Shown here: one piece after another, positions 25,301 to 32,236 of the stretch
Numbering within the stretch: position 1 is the stretch's first letter
Layout: every line of letters starts with the position of its first letter
Assembly (NCBI GenBank): GCA_045589355.1
Contig: JAZNOW010000027.1
Location: forward strand, 62,001-126,000
From: RUG563 sp045589355
GTDB taxonomy: Bacteria; Bacillota; Clostridia; Christensenellales; Aristaeellaceae
DNA length: 64,000 nt
Direction: 5' to 3'
Notes under the pieces: generated by a model
The model's input: the letters and a program-made list of their open reading frames with translations, nothing else
What the model was told of the DNA's origin: nothing
Databases searched by the model: none
Program-made: the position numbers and the translations under genes

Positions 25301-25485
25301 CCATTCAGGCTGAGGGCCAGTTGCTTTGCGATATAGCCTTCTCCGGCTGACAGCATGGCCAGCAGCCAGCAAAGACCCAGGGCCAAAAACACGATGCCGA
25401 ACGTTACCGTTACAGCAGCGTGTTTGCCTGTTGTCACATATTCGGGCATTTGTTGTTTTTTCGCCTTACCTTTGGCTGTGCTCAT
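22378..25485 (-). CDS. ftsK: DNA translocase FtsK/SpoIIIE
   Basis: Membrane-anchored ATPase that pumps chromosomal DNA through the closing septum, in division or into the forespore. The 1035 residues comprise four membrane helices (about 25-47, 58-80, 92-112, 160-190), a long low-complexity linker (about 220-560) rich in Gln and Pro with repeated PVQQP units, and the RecA-like motor with GATGSGKS (near 700), IIDEMADLM and LATQRPSVD. The C-terminal gamma winged helix (LLQRRFRIGYARAGRLVDEME) reads oriented KOPS/SRS sites. Position behind dpaAB favours a sporulation role, though a single gene may do both jobs. Confidence 0.96.
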   Translation of the reverse strand: MSTAKGKAKKQQMPEYVTTGKHAAVTVTFGIVFLALGLCWLLAMLSAGEGYIAKQLALSLNGLCGPVCVLFPILIIWCGAMMLVSTRHRVNGWACVIALAMYVLILTAVTLTARCATVSGSPNYLHYLYENEGMNGYGNFLAQASKDGRNGSGGGLIGMLLAYPIWRLMGTVIGMIFVVAMFIVLIFLLLKKNPVDVIQKLSEGSEQRQAARAQRRAEKEAARAEREAMEAAEAARQAQLQQPVVQQIPMEYTQQPRQVVSHTGYEYPQDAAPAYPQQPVRQTVSAVDGFYPVSNELYDERFPLHPQERNAYQQPVQQQPVQQPAPLQPVQQPVYQPEPKPAPARRFGRKQPVQPPVEEAPVYQEQQLQLQPEPVMEPERQKPPVYQPVMPPVVEYPADEDQDELPWDEPEQPVFEPQKPVKSPYAYENEKAAEESVKTEKRKTWAQMRAELNKEEQPAPVQSEEEKPAPKARPSWSEMVESRQREMKMPDHTTQKGEPKQVFTDPVMPITGERIPIKPIPEPKADAKLDGTRSTQMKQTEMVMAVRYQAPPMRLLEESKAVSSEDSNREDQQRAEIIEGTLGSFGVDAEVKQIMHGPSITRFAIQIGPGVKVNKVTQTADNLALDLKTKHVRVEAPIQGTSYIGIEVPNKLVSTVSLREVLASEKMQNATSPLMVALGKDVAGTPVLCDLSKMPHLLIAGATGSGKSVCINSIVCSLLYRTSPEQVRLIMIDPKQVELTVYNSIPHLLVPVISDPRKAAGALAWVVQEMQERYGKFSQEGVRNLAGYNDMYRGTDKELPNIVVIIDEMADLMEVCRKDVEESIRRLAALARAAGIYMVLATQRPSVDVITGVVKNNIPSRIAFAVSSGTDSRTIIDVYGAEKLMGKGDMLYKPTGSSPVRVQGCFVSDEEVNAIADYIGRRYTTDYDPNIMEHLENADKETPTADTIGGEERGGYGNETVDGNDELLMEAIEMAVEDEQISTSLLQRRFRIGYARAGRLVDEMEKRGIVSASEGSKPRKCLITREQYYQMFEDQ

Positions 25486-25497
25486 TCTTTTTCCCCT

Positions 25498-26634
25498 TTA
25501 TTGCTTTATCATCAATCGTATGTATTGCACCGTGCCGCTTTCGTCGGCATAAAGTGTGTATTCGGCATTTGCCCGTGTTTCATCGGGCAGCGTGATTTCC
25601 GTCTGCCAGGTGATGCTCTCCCCGGCACAAACGCGGTATTGCTGAGCGGTGTCTTCATCGATGGAAAGGGCTATACCATCATCCCCCAGCATCTGAACGG
25701 CTTCATTCAGGCCGGTTTTGCCGGTGATTATGCCGTTATCATCCAGGTTGCGGCAAAGCAAGCCCAGCACTTTTTCTTCGCTTTCGTCGGTCAAAAGCAA
25801 AGTACCCCGCATTTTTGCATCTTCCACTTCATAGCAGGCGCCGCCGGGATAGTATTCGGAATCCACCGTGGAGCGATAGGCATCAAGGGCATTTTCCAAC
25901 TGCATACCGATGCAATTTCTGTCCCCCAGCCCATTTAAATAACCGACTTTGGTATCTTTCGACCGCATCCTGTTGATGATGCTGTTTTCACTCAGATCAT
26001 AATAGGCTTCCAGCTGGCTGAAACGGAACGTGACGGCGCCGCTGTATCCAGAAAGGAACGACAGCTGATCAATTTCGTACCAGATGGTCAGGTTGCCGAA
26101 GGAATCGATGGTATATCGTTCGAAGGGAACGGGAAACAGGCTTCTGTTTTCCAGATGGGTGGAGAGCATTTCTTCAATCTCATTTTCCATCACCGATTCG
26201 ATACAGGCCTTTGCCCCATCCGGATCCTGAAACAGGGTATCGAAAGGAATTTCTTCACCGTCTGTCACATCGTATGTCATGGGATAATACACCTGGGACG
26301 GACGCCCCACAGGCATTTTTCCTTTGGCGCTGATCACAAGGGACAATACATCCCCCTGCACTTCGCCTTCCCAGTCCACCTGCAAGCCTGCGCTGCCGGC
26401 GCCATGAAGAAGCACATTTTTGTAGGCATCAATCTGCGCTTTTTCCACGATGGCGGCATTGATGCTTTCCGCATGTTCGCTTTCACTAGCCAGCACGGGA
26501 TAAAGCACGTAGTTTCCGCCCTCTTCCTTTGCAGCGGCATCCCCCAAAGGCATAAGCGTACTTTCCGTCGCCAATGCCGTATTGGCAAGCAACAGGCAGC
26601 CAATGATCAGTCCCAGAAAAAAATGCTTTTTCAT
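25498..26634 (-). CDS. Secreted protein with a possible DUF3298-like domain
   Basis: A 378-residue exported protein: signal peptide in residues 1-23 (LLLANTALA-TE). The centre has EIDQLSFLSGYSGAVTFRFS near residue 185-205, resembling the DUF3298/RsiV-type ending in which a peptide of the form acidic-xxx-G/A-x-G precedes a beta strand; this match is by eye and weak. The C-terminal third looks like another beta-rich domain (ITWQTEITLPDETRANAEYTL). It lies between dpaB (35 bases) and ftsK (12 bases), same strand, so it may be a sporulation-period cell-envelope protein. Confidence 0.65.
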   Translation of the reverse strand: MKKHFFLGLIIGCLLLANTALATESTLMPLGDAAAKEEGGNYVLYPVLASESEHAESINAAIVEKAQIDAYKNVLLHGAGSAGLQVDWEGEVQGDVLSLVISAKGKMPVGRPSQVYYPMTYDVTDGEEIPFDTLFQDPDGAKACIESVMENEIEEMLSTHLENRSLFPVPFERYTIDSFGNLTIWYEIDQLSFLSGYSGAVTFRFSQLEAYYDLSENSIINRMRSKDTKVGYLNGLGDRNCIGMQLENALDAYRSTVDSEYYPGGACYEVEDAKMRGTLLLTDESEEKVLGLLCRNLDDNGIITGKTGLNEAVQMLGDDGIALSIDEDTAQQYRVCAGESITWQTEITLPDETRANAEYTLYADESGTVQYIRLMIKQ

Positions 26635-26669
26635 TCGCGAATCCTCCCCATATACAGTATACCTTATTT

Positions 26670-27260
26670 TCAGCTTTTTTTCAAGTTGCCGTACAGCATG
26701 GGCTGCAGCTGTGCCCCTGCCAGTGCCGCCGAAAGCGCAGCCGGCAGTTTATCAAAATCCGCCACAAGGGAACGGGGTTTCCCAATGGGGTCATCCTGCC
26801 CGTACGGTACAAAATAAACGTTTCTCATGGCCAAAATCTTCCCGATGTTTTCTGCCGACGCCCCCAGGCCATCGTTTGTGGACGGCGCAATCAACACAGG
26901 ACGTCCGTTCCTGAGGTGAGATTTTGCCCCCAGCAATGCAGGCGTATCGAAGATGCCGTGGGCCATTTTTCCAAGGGAAGCACCGGTCATGGGCGCGATC
27001 ACATAGGCGTCCAGCAGTTTCCTGGGGCCGATGGGCTCCACCGCCTGCAGCGTATCCAGCACCGTGTTGCCGGTGATTCGCATCAAGGTGCTGCGCACCG
27101 TTTCCGCCGGATAAAAGCGGGTATCATGATCCCGCACCGCAAAGGAAACAATGGGCGTCACTTCATACCCTTCCTCCATCAGCTGTTCCATCACCCTGAA
27201 TACCCTTTGAAATGTACAGTAAGACCCTGTCAATGCAAAGCCCACCCTTGTTTTGCTCAT
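26670..27260 (-). CDS. dpaB: Dipicolinate synthase subunit B
   Basis: Flavoprotein-like subunit of the enzyme making dipicolinic acid, the Ca2+ chelator that fills the spore core. The 196 residues start KTRVGFALTGSYCTF, with APMTGASLGKMAHGIFDTPALL and IAPSTNDGLGASAENIG, the family pattern related to flavin-dependent decarboxylases. It overlaps dpaA by four bases (ATGA). With DpaA it works in the mother cell. Its presence means this organism is, or recently was, a spore former. Confidence 0.95.
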   Translation of the reverse strand: MSKTRVGFALTGSYCTFQRVFRVMEQLMEEGYEVTPIVSFAVRDHDTRFYPAETVRSTLMRITGNTVLDTLQAVEPIGPRKLLDAYVIAPMTGASLGKMAHGIFDTPALLGAKSHLRNGRPVLIAPSTNDGLGASAENIGKILAMRNVYFVPYGQDDPIGKPRSLVADFDKLPAALSAALAGAQLQPMLYGNLKKS

Positions 27261-27991
27261 TTGCCCACACTCCTTTCAATGAAATCCAGCCAGGCCCTCG
27301 CTGCATCTTCCGGGCAATACCGTCCCGGCAAGCCCCCTTCAATCTGCACCTGTATACCCATCTGTGCTGCTTTTTCCATGTCCACGCCATAAGGCACGCT
27401 GGCAAGTTCCATGATCGGTGTTTGCCCGTTCATCCTTTTCAATATTTTTTCATCCATCACCACATGCGGCACTGTGTTGAACACCCAATCCACATTCCCG
27501 ATTACATTGCCCATTTCTTCAATGGACACGCTGTTTTCACCGGCTTCTTTTCTGGCTTCCGTCCGTCTTGCCGCAACGATCACTTCACTGCCCAGCCCCC
27601 GCAGCATGCCGGTCAGTGTCTTTCCGATCCTGCCATACCCTATCACCAGACATTTTTTCCGGCACAAAGCGCCGTTTTCACTCTTCATTGCTTTCCATAC
27701 GGCCGCTTCTGCCGTCAACACCGCATTTTCCATCTGGAATGTTTCATCCTGCAGCACATTCGCCAGCTGCCAGCGGTTCTCTTTTGCTGCCTGCAGGATA
27801 TCATCATCCACCATACCGCAAATGAACATTTGTCCCTTTGGAAACAACCGTTTCAAATCGGAATATTTCGCCTTTGGAAGAGGCAGCACCACCGCATCGG
27901 GCCGGATATCCGTAAGGATGTATCCTTTTTCCACGGCAAGCTTCCGCAGCCACTCCCCTCTGCGATCGCTTCCATATATACACAAACGCAC
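27257..27991 (-). CDS. dpaA: Dipicolinate synthase subunit A
   Basis: Catalytic dehydrogenase-like subunit of dipicolinate synthase. It has 244 residues, about 50 fewer than the Bacillus protein; the N-terminal domain is short (RLCIYGSDRRGEWLRKLA start). The Rossmann motif is CLVIGYGRIGKTLTGML (GxGxxG near residue 125) and the C-terminus has LASVPYGVDMEKA and EGGLPGRYCPEDAA. I choose the GTG at 27991: GGGGAGGG precedes it by 9 bases and a candidate sigma-K promoter lies just upstream, although the frame continues. It is first in dpaA-dpaB-secreted protein-ftsK. Confidence 0.93.
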   Translation of the reverse strand: MRLCIYGSDRRGEWLRKLAVEKGYILTDIRPDAVVLPLPKAKYSDLKRLFPKGQMFICGMVDDDILQAAKENRWQLANVLQDETFQMENAVLTAEAAVWKAMKSENGALCRKKCLVIGYGRIGKTLTGMLRGLGSEVIVAARRTEARKEAGENSVSIEEMGNVIGNVDWVFNTVPHVVMDEKILKRMNGQTPIMELASVPYGVDMEKAAQMGIQVQIEGGLPGRYCPEDAARAWLDFIERSVGK

Positions 27992-28022
27992 GCAGGCAAT
28001 CCCTCCCCTTGTTTTCATATTG

Positions 28023-28051
28023 CATCTTATGCCGGGGAGAATGTCCGGGTG
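28023..28051 (-). promoter_or_regulatory. Candidate sigma-K-type promoter of dpaAB
   Basis: Minus strand: CACC (28048-28051), 16-base spacer, CATAAGATG (28023-28031). The Bacillus sigma-K consensus is mACm-N16-CATAnnnTA, so only the last base differs. The expected start site falls just before the dpaA ribosome site. Confidence 0.55.
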
Positions 28052-28073
28052 AAATAAAGTTGGGAAATGATGA

Positions 28074-28102
28074 TTGACTTTCGTCCTTTGTGGCATTATC
28101 AT
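28074..28102 (+). promoter_or_regulatory. Promoter of the GNAT-prmA operon
   Basis: TTGACT (28074-28079) and TATCAT (28097-28102) with a 17-base spacer, 31 bases before the start codon. Confidence 0.7.
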
Positions 28103-28132
28103 GGTAGAAGGATTGAAAGGAGGCTCCTTTTC

Positions 28133-28657
28133 ATGTATCAGGGGAACCTTGTGCGGCTTCGCGCATTTGATAACAGCGATCTGATGTATGCCCTTTCCAT
28201 CAATAATGATTACGATGTGATGCGTACGGCTTCCGCCGGTATTCTTTACCCCACCACAGTGGAAGACCAGGCGCGGATGATGAGCAACCAAACCAGCTAT
28301 ACCGCCGGAGACTACCAGTTCGCCATCGAACAGCTGGATAACGGACGTTTCATCGGCCAGTGCGGGCTGATGCAAGTAAACTGGAAAAACAGAAGGGCCG
28401 AAATCGGCATCATGCTGGATAAGGCAGCCGCCAATCAGGGGTATGGCACCGATGCCATTCAGACGCTTTGCAAATTCGCTTTCAGGGAAATGAACCTGCA
28501 TAAGCTGAAAGCCGTCGTGTTCGATTTCAATGCACCGGCCATCCGCTGCTATGAAAAATGCGGTTTTGTCCGGGAAGGCGAATTGAAAGACGAAGTATTC
28601 CGGGAAGGTAAATATCACAGCGCGATCGTGATGGCGCTGATCAATACGGAGGATTAA
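28133..28657 (+). CDS. GNAT-family N-acetyltransferase, RimJ/RimL-like
   Basis: A 174-residue acyltransferase of the type that acetylates protein N-termini or polyamines (SpeG/RimL-like). It has VRLRAFDNSDL at the start, KNRRAEIGIMLDKAAANQGYGTDAI (acetyl-CoA loop QGYGTD near residue 105) and YEKCGFVREGELKDEVFREGKY at the end, all common in this subfamily. ATG at 28133 with AAAGGAGG upstream. prmA follows 5 bases later, so a ribosomal-protein target is possible but not shown. Confidence 0.87.
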   Translation: MYQGNLVRLRAFDNSDLMYALSINNDYDVMRTASAGILYPTTVEDQARMMSNQTSYTAGDYQFAIEQLDNGRFIGQCGLMQVNWKNRRAEIGIMLDKAAANQGYGTDAIQTLCKFAFREMNLHKLKAVVFDFNAPAIRCYEKCGFVREGELKDEVFREGKYHSAIVMALINTED

Positions 28658-28662
28658 GCATT

Positions 28663-29592
28663 ATGGAATATACCGAAGTTACCATTTCTACCGTCTCCGC
28701 CGGTGCGGAACTGATTTCCGATCTGCTCATGCGCCTGGGCGCTGCCGGCACCCAGATCCTGGACCGGGCCGACCTGCCCGATCCTTCCAAGCCCACCGCC
28801 AACTGGGAACTGATGGATCAATCCGTGATCGACGCCATGCCGGAAGACGTGCAGGTGAAGGCCTGGTTTGATGAAGACACCCTGAAAACAGCTTTGCCCG
28901 TTTTGCGGGAAGAGCTTTCCGGCATGAAAAGCCATGTGCCCTCCCTGGGCGCCCTTACCCTTTCCCTGCAGGGCGTAAAGGAAGAAGACTGGTCCGAAAA
29001 CTGGAAGCAATACTATAAACCCTTCCGCATCGGCAAGCACATGGTGGTCAAGCCCACTTGGGAAGATTTTGATCTGCTGCCCGATGATCTGCTCATCGAA
29101 ATTGATCCCGGCATGGCCTTTGGCACCGGCACCCACGAAACCACCGCCATGTGCGTTTCCCTCATCGAAAAATACTACAAGGCCGGCTCCCTGCTGGACG
29201 TAGGCACCGGCAGCGGCATTTTGGCCATTGCCGCAGCGCGTCTTGGCGCCGAAGATATTTACGCCGTGGATATCGATCCCGACGCCGTTCGCGTTGCCCG
29301 GGAAAATGTAGAACACAATGGGCTGGAAAACAAGATCGACGTGCAGCAGGGCGATTTGCTGCAGGGGCTCAGCCGCTCTTTCGATTTTGCCGTTGCCAAC
29401 ATCCTGGCTCCCGTCATTTGCATGCTGGCCGCTCCTTTGAAAAAGCATCTGGCCGAAAACGGCATCTTCGTCTGCTCCGGCATCATCAAGGAAGCAGAAG
29501 AAGATGTGCGTAAAGCGCTGGACGAAGCCGGCTACATCATCGACGAAGTATGCTACCGGGGCGACTGGGTTGCCTTTGCCTGCCATATCTGA
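28663..29592 (+). CDS. prmA: Ribosomal protein L11 methyltransferase
   Basis: Trimethylates several amino groups of ribosomal protein L11 using SAM. The 309-residue protein has the N-terminal substrate-recognition domain, the linker with EEDWSENWKQYYKPFRIG, the PrmA signature DPGMAFGTGTHETT near residue 147-160, and the SAM motif LLDVGTGSGILAIAAARLGA. The NILAPVI segment corresponds to the catalytic N-x-x-P. GGAGG overlaps the end of the upstream GNAT gene. A strong hairpin follows. Confidence 0.96.
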   Translation: MEYTEVTISTVSAGAELISDLLMRLGAAGTQILDRADLPDPSKPTANWELMDQSVIDAMPEDVQVKAWFDEDTLKTALPVLREELSGMKSHVPSLGALTLSLQGVKEEDWSENWKQYYKPFRIGKHMVVKPTWEDFDLLPDDLLIEIDPGMAFGTGTHETTAMCVSLIEKYYKAGSLLDVGTGSGILAIAAARLGAEDIYAVDIDPDAVRVARENVEHNGLENKIDVQQGDLLQGLSRSFDFAVANILAPVICMLAAPLKKHLAENGIFVCSGIIKEAEEDVRKALDEAGYIIDEVCYRGDWVAFACHI

Positions 29593-29600
29593 TTGCATAA

Positions 29601-29641
29601 AAAAACGCTTGTTTCCTCTTTGGGAAACAAGCGTTTTTCTT
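29601..29641. terminator. Strong, probably bidirectional terminator
   Basis: AAAAACGCTTGTTTCC (29601-29616) pairs with GGAAACAAGCGTTTTT (29623-29638) over 16 bases, with U-rich tails in both directions. It separates prmA from the convergent cysteine-repeat gene. Confidence 0.9.
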
Positions 29642-29646
29642 TTTCT

Positions 29647-31392
29647 TTACTTTTCAGAAGGAATAAAGGCATAGACGCCGTTTGTATCAATGCTGAAAAC
29701 AATCATGTTTTCTTGAATCTGATACTCAATTTCTTTCACTTCACCATTGTCCGCCAGGAACATCAGCTTCGTTTCAGAAAGTTGCGCCAGCATCTCTTCC
29801 GTGCAGGGCAGTTGAATTTCCACCAGGCCGGGCAATACTGCTTCCGTTTCGTTTTCTACCAGCGTCACCCGCAGCACTTTTACTGCTTGCTTTATCGTCT
29901 CAGGCATTTCCTCCTGCGCAATTTCTTCGGTGCAGTCCTTCACAATCAGCTTTGCCGTTTCGGAAACAACCACATCCTGTGCAAACACATACACGGCATC
30001 ATCACCAAAGGCTGCTTCCTTTTCGCCGCATACGGTGCACACACCGCTTTCATATACATGACCGGCAGCTTCAGGATGTTCCACATAGAACGTACCGCAT
30101 TCGCTGCAGGTAAAACGCAGCTCAGGCCCTTCTGTGCAAGTGCCTTCTTTTGTAATGCTTTTTACATATTTATGGTTCAGCATAGGAATGGCTTCATTCG
30201 CAGTCACTTCACCGCATGCGGAGCACACCTGCTTCTTGCTGCCTTGTTCCTTGCAGGTTGCCGGCGTCACTTCTTCCCACACAGTTTTTGCATGGGTACA
30301 CTCGGGCTCAATGGCGGGGGCACCGCATACACCGCAGGGGCCGTTATCGGTTCTGGAATGGCTTTCGCCCACTTCGCCGCCGCAATCGCCGCAAACCTTC
30401 CAATGACGGTCATCATCAAACTGATAATCCTTGCCATCGGTGTTATGGCTTACCTGGATTGTTCCGCCGGTATGGCCGCACTTCTCGCAGGCATTTGCCG
30501 CCGTGCAGGGCGCCGTATGCTTTGCCTCGTTTACCCTCACGCCGCAATCCAGACACACATACCAATGGGTATTATCGTCTTTCTGCTGCTTTTCATGATT
30601 GTATTCATGCCTTACCTGGCCATCAAAGCTTGTTTTGCAGGTTCTGCACACCCCGGGATTATCACAATAAGCAACATGGGGTTCTTCCCACGTTTTTGCG
30701 CCGCATTCCAGACAAATGCGCCAATGGGTGGTTGCATCTGTTTTGAAATTATTGGCGTCGGTATAGTGGCTCAGTTGCGAAGTATTGTAGGTAACACCGC
30801 AAATAAAGCACACGCCGGGATTGGTACACAAAACGGCATGGGAAAGCTTGATCGTTTCTTCTCCGCAATCCAGGCACACATTCCAGTGGTACTGTGCGTC
30901 GCTGGAGTAGTTGGTATCATGCCGGTGCTCAATGCTATTGCCGGAATAAGGCTGGTTGCAATACCTGCATACGCCCGGATTTTTGCACGCAGCGATATGC
31001 CCGGAGATAATTTCCTTTTCACCGCAGCCCTCACATTCCTGCCAGTGCCGGTCGCTGTCGCTTTTCATCACAAAGCTGACATGGACAGGAACGGTGGAAG
31101 CGTACGGAGCACCGCAATAACTGCACACATCGGGTGCGGCGCAGGTGGACTGGTGATTCATTTTTTTATTGATTGTTTCACCGCAATCTCCACATTCAGT
31201 CCAGTGTACATTTTCATCGTATTTTTGCACTGGTGTCGGGTGACGAACAACATCGCCGGTATATTCCACACCACAAGTGCTGCACACACTTTCGCTGCAA
31301 TTTCTCATATGATCGCCGCACCCCTCAGCGCATGCGACGCCCGTGCATAGCATAAGAAGAACGCAAAGAACAATGAATAAACCTTTTTTCAT
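29647..31392 (-). CDS. Secreted cysteine/histidine-rich tandem repeat protein
   Basis: A 581-residue exported protein with a signal peptide (residues 1-22, VACA-EG). From about residue 60 to 360 there are six copies, plus an N-terminal half copy, of a unit of about 46-50 residues: HW-x2-C-x2-CG, 6-10 residues, H-x3-C-x2-PGVC-x2-C. Each has two CxxC-type pairs and His residues, which suits one zinc or two disulfides per repeat. Two looser repeats with CSACG, CSECG and CTVCG follow (about 375-475), then an acidic beta-rich tail of about 110 residues. There is no anchor. I know no function; metal binding or a host- or substrate-facing adhesin are guesses. Confidence 0.75.
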   Translation of the reverse strand: MKKGLFIVLCVLLMLCTGVACAEGCGDHMRNCSESVCSTCGVEYTGDVVRHPTPVQKYDENVHWTECGDCGETINKKMNHQSTCAAPDVCSYCGAPYASTVPVHVSFVMKSDSDRHWQECEGCGEKEIISGHIAACKNPGVCRYCNQPYSGNSIEHRHDTNYSSDAQYHWNVCLDCGEETIKLSHAVLCTNPGVCFICGVTYNTSQLSHYTDANNFKTDATTHWRICLECGAKTWEEPHVAYCDNPGVCRTCKTSFDGQVRHEYNHEKQQKDDNTHWYVCLDCGVRVNEAKHTAPCTAANACEKCGHTGGTIQVSHNTDGKDYQFDDDRHWKVCGDCGGEVGESHSRTDNGPCGVCGAPAIEPECTHAKTVWEEVTPATCKEQGSKKQVCSACGEVTANEAIPMLNHKYVKSITKEGTCTEGPELRFTCSECGTFYVEHPEAAGHVYESGVCTVCGEKEAAFGDDAVYVFAQDVVVSETAKLIVKDCTEEIAQEEMPETIKQAVKVLRVTLVENETEAVLPGLVEIQLPCTEEMLAQLSETKLMFLADNGEVKEIEYQIQENMIVFSIDTNGVYAFIPSEK

Positions 31393-31428
31393 TTCGTTGG
31401 CCTCCCATATGTAATTTCTGTTACAAAG

Positions 31429-31458
31429 ATTATAATTGCTTTAGACATTATTTGTCAA
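31429..31458 (-). promoter_or_regulatory. Promoter of the cysteine-repeat gene
   Basis: TTGACA (31453-31458) and TATAAT (31429-31434), minus strand, 18-base spacer. Confidence 0.8.
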
Positions 31459-31474
31459 TTCTATTTGAAAAATA

Positions 31475-31500
31475 AAAAGCTGTGCATTTGCACAGCTTTT
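31475..31500. terminator. Terminator after the small helical protein gene
   Basis: AAAAGCTGTGC (31475-31485) pairs with GCACAGCTTTT (31490-31500) around a four-base loop; T-rich on the minus strand beyond 31475 and on the plus strand after 31497. Confidence 0.8.
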
Positions 31501-31508
31501 TTGTTCGA

Positions 31509-31760
31509 TTACTTTTTGCCGAACAGGCCCTTGAGAGCGCCCAGGATGCCGCCGGCCTTGCCGGTCAGTTCGTCCAGGTTGATCTTGCCCTTGACGGCTT
31601 CCACGATCTTTTCCAGCACGTCGTTGTCCAGGTTGATGTTGCCCAGGATCTTCTTCACGGTGCCCATGGGATCCTTCTTGAACTGGGCCACGGCATTCTT
31701 GTTGCCGGTCAGCTTTTCTACGACCTGATTGATCATTTCTTCCAGATTGAATTCAGCCAT
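31509..31760 (-). CDS. Small helical protein of unknown function, paired with a YegP-like gene
   Basis: An 83-residue protein, mostly helical and lysine-rich, ending in a Gly/Leu-rich amphipathic tail (GGILGALKGLFGKK). It has MINQVVEKLTGN and FKKDPMGTVKKILG, a pattern I have the impression is common among small Clostridia proteins but cannot name. No Cys, no signal peptide, no membrane helix. GGAGG at the end of the upstream gene drives it; the two are separated by two bases and clearly co-transcribed. High use of AAG, CTG and ATC codons suggests strong expression. Confidence 0.75.
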   Translation of the reverse strand: MAEFNLEEMINQVVEKLTGNKNAVAQFKKDPMGTVKKILGNINLDNDVLEKIVEAVKGKINLDELTGKAGGILGALKGLFGKK

Positions 31761-31762
31761 GA

Positions 31763-32137
31763 TTATTCTTCCTCCATTTCTACTTTGGCGTCCACAGCGT
31801 TCTTGCGGACGGATTCGATGCCGTTGAGGCAGCTCTTTTCAGAGGCATAGCCTTCGGAAGCGGCAATATTCTGGCCGTTCTTGGCCTTCAGACGGAAGCG
31901 GAATTCGCCGGCGTTATCCACATACACTTCAAACTTGGGATGCTTCTGCACGGTGTAGCCTTCTTCGGTCTGGTTTTCCAGGTTGGCAACGGGGGCATTG
32001 GAAGCCACGGAGGCGATGCCGGCCTTGCAGGTATTCAGGCTTTTGTACATCTGGGAGGTAGCGATCACTTCGCCGTTGGAAGCTTTGAGACGGAAGCTGA
32101 ACTTATCGTTCTTTTCACGAATAACAAACTTGCCCAT
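31763..32137 (-). CDS. YegP-like protein with two DUF1508 repeats
   Basis: A 124-residue cytoplasmic protein with two copies of the DUF1508 domain. The repeats are visible as KFVIREKNDKFSFRLKASNGEVIATSQ (start of copy 1, residues 3-29) and KFEVYVDNAGEFRFRLKAKNGQNIAAS (copy 2, about 68-94); each then has a KSLNTCKAGIASV or EKSCLNGIESV helix. The family is small and beta-rich with unknown role; the E. coli member is YegP. AAGGAG precedes the ATG at 32137 by about 12 bases. Confidence 0.85.
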   Translation of the reverse strand: MGKFVIREKNDKFSFRLKASNGEVIATSQMYKSLNTCKAGIASVASNAPVANLENQTEEGYTVQKHPKFEVYVDNAGEFRFRLKAKNGQNIAASEGYASEKSCLNGIESVRKNAVDAKVEMEEE

Positions 32138-32173
32138 TGTGAAAACACTCCTTTGTGATTATTTCTTTCGTCT

Positions 32174-32202
32174 ATTATAGCAAGCAATTGTAAATTTAAC
32201 AA
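32174..32202 (-). promoter_or_regulatory. Promoter of the YegP-like operon
   Basis: TTGTTA (32197-32202) and TATAAT (32174-32179), minus strand, 17-base spacer. Confidence 0.7.
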
Positions 32203-32236
32203 GGTTTTTTTCCCGTTTTGCGCAACTTTTTTGTAC

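Noticed and set aside
23398..25350. A 650-codon plus-strand open frame opposite ftsK
   Set aside because: Antisense of the FtsK motor and linker; it has no domain or ribosome site.
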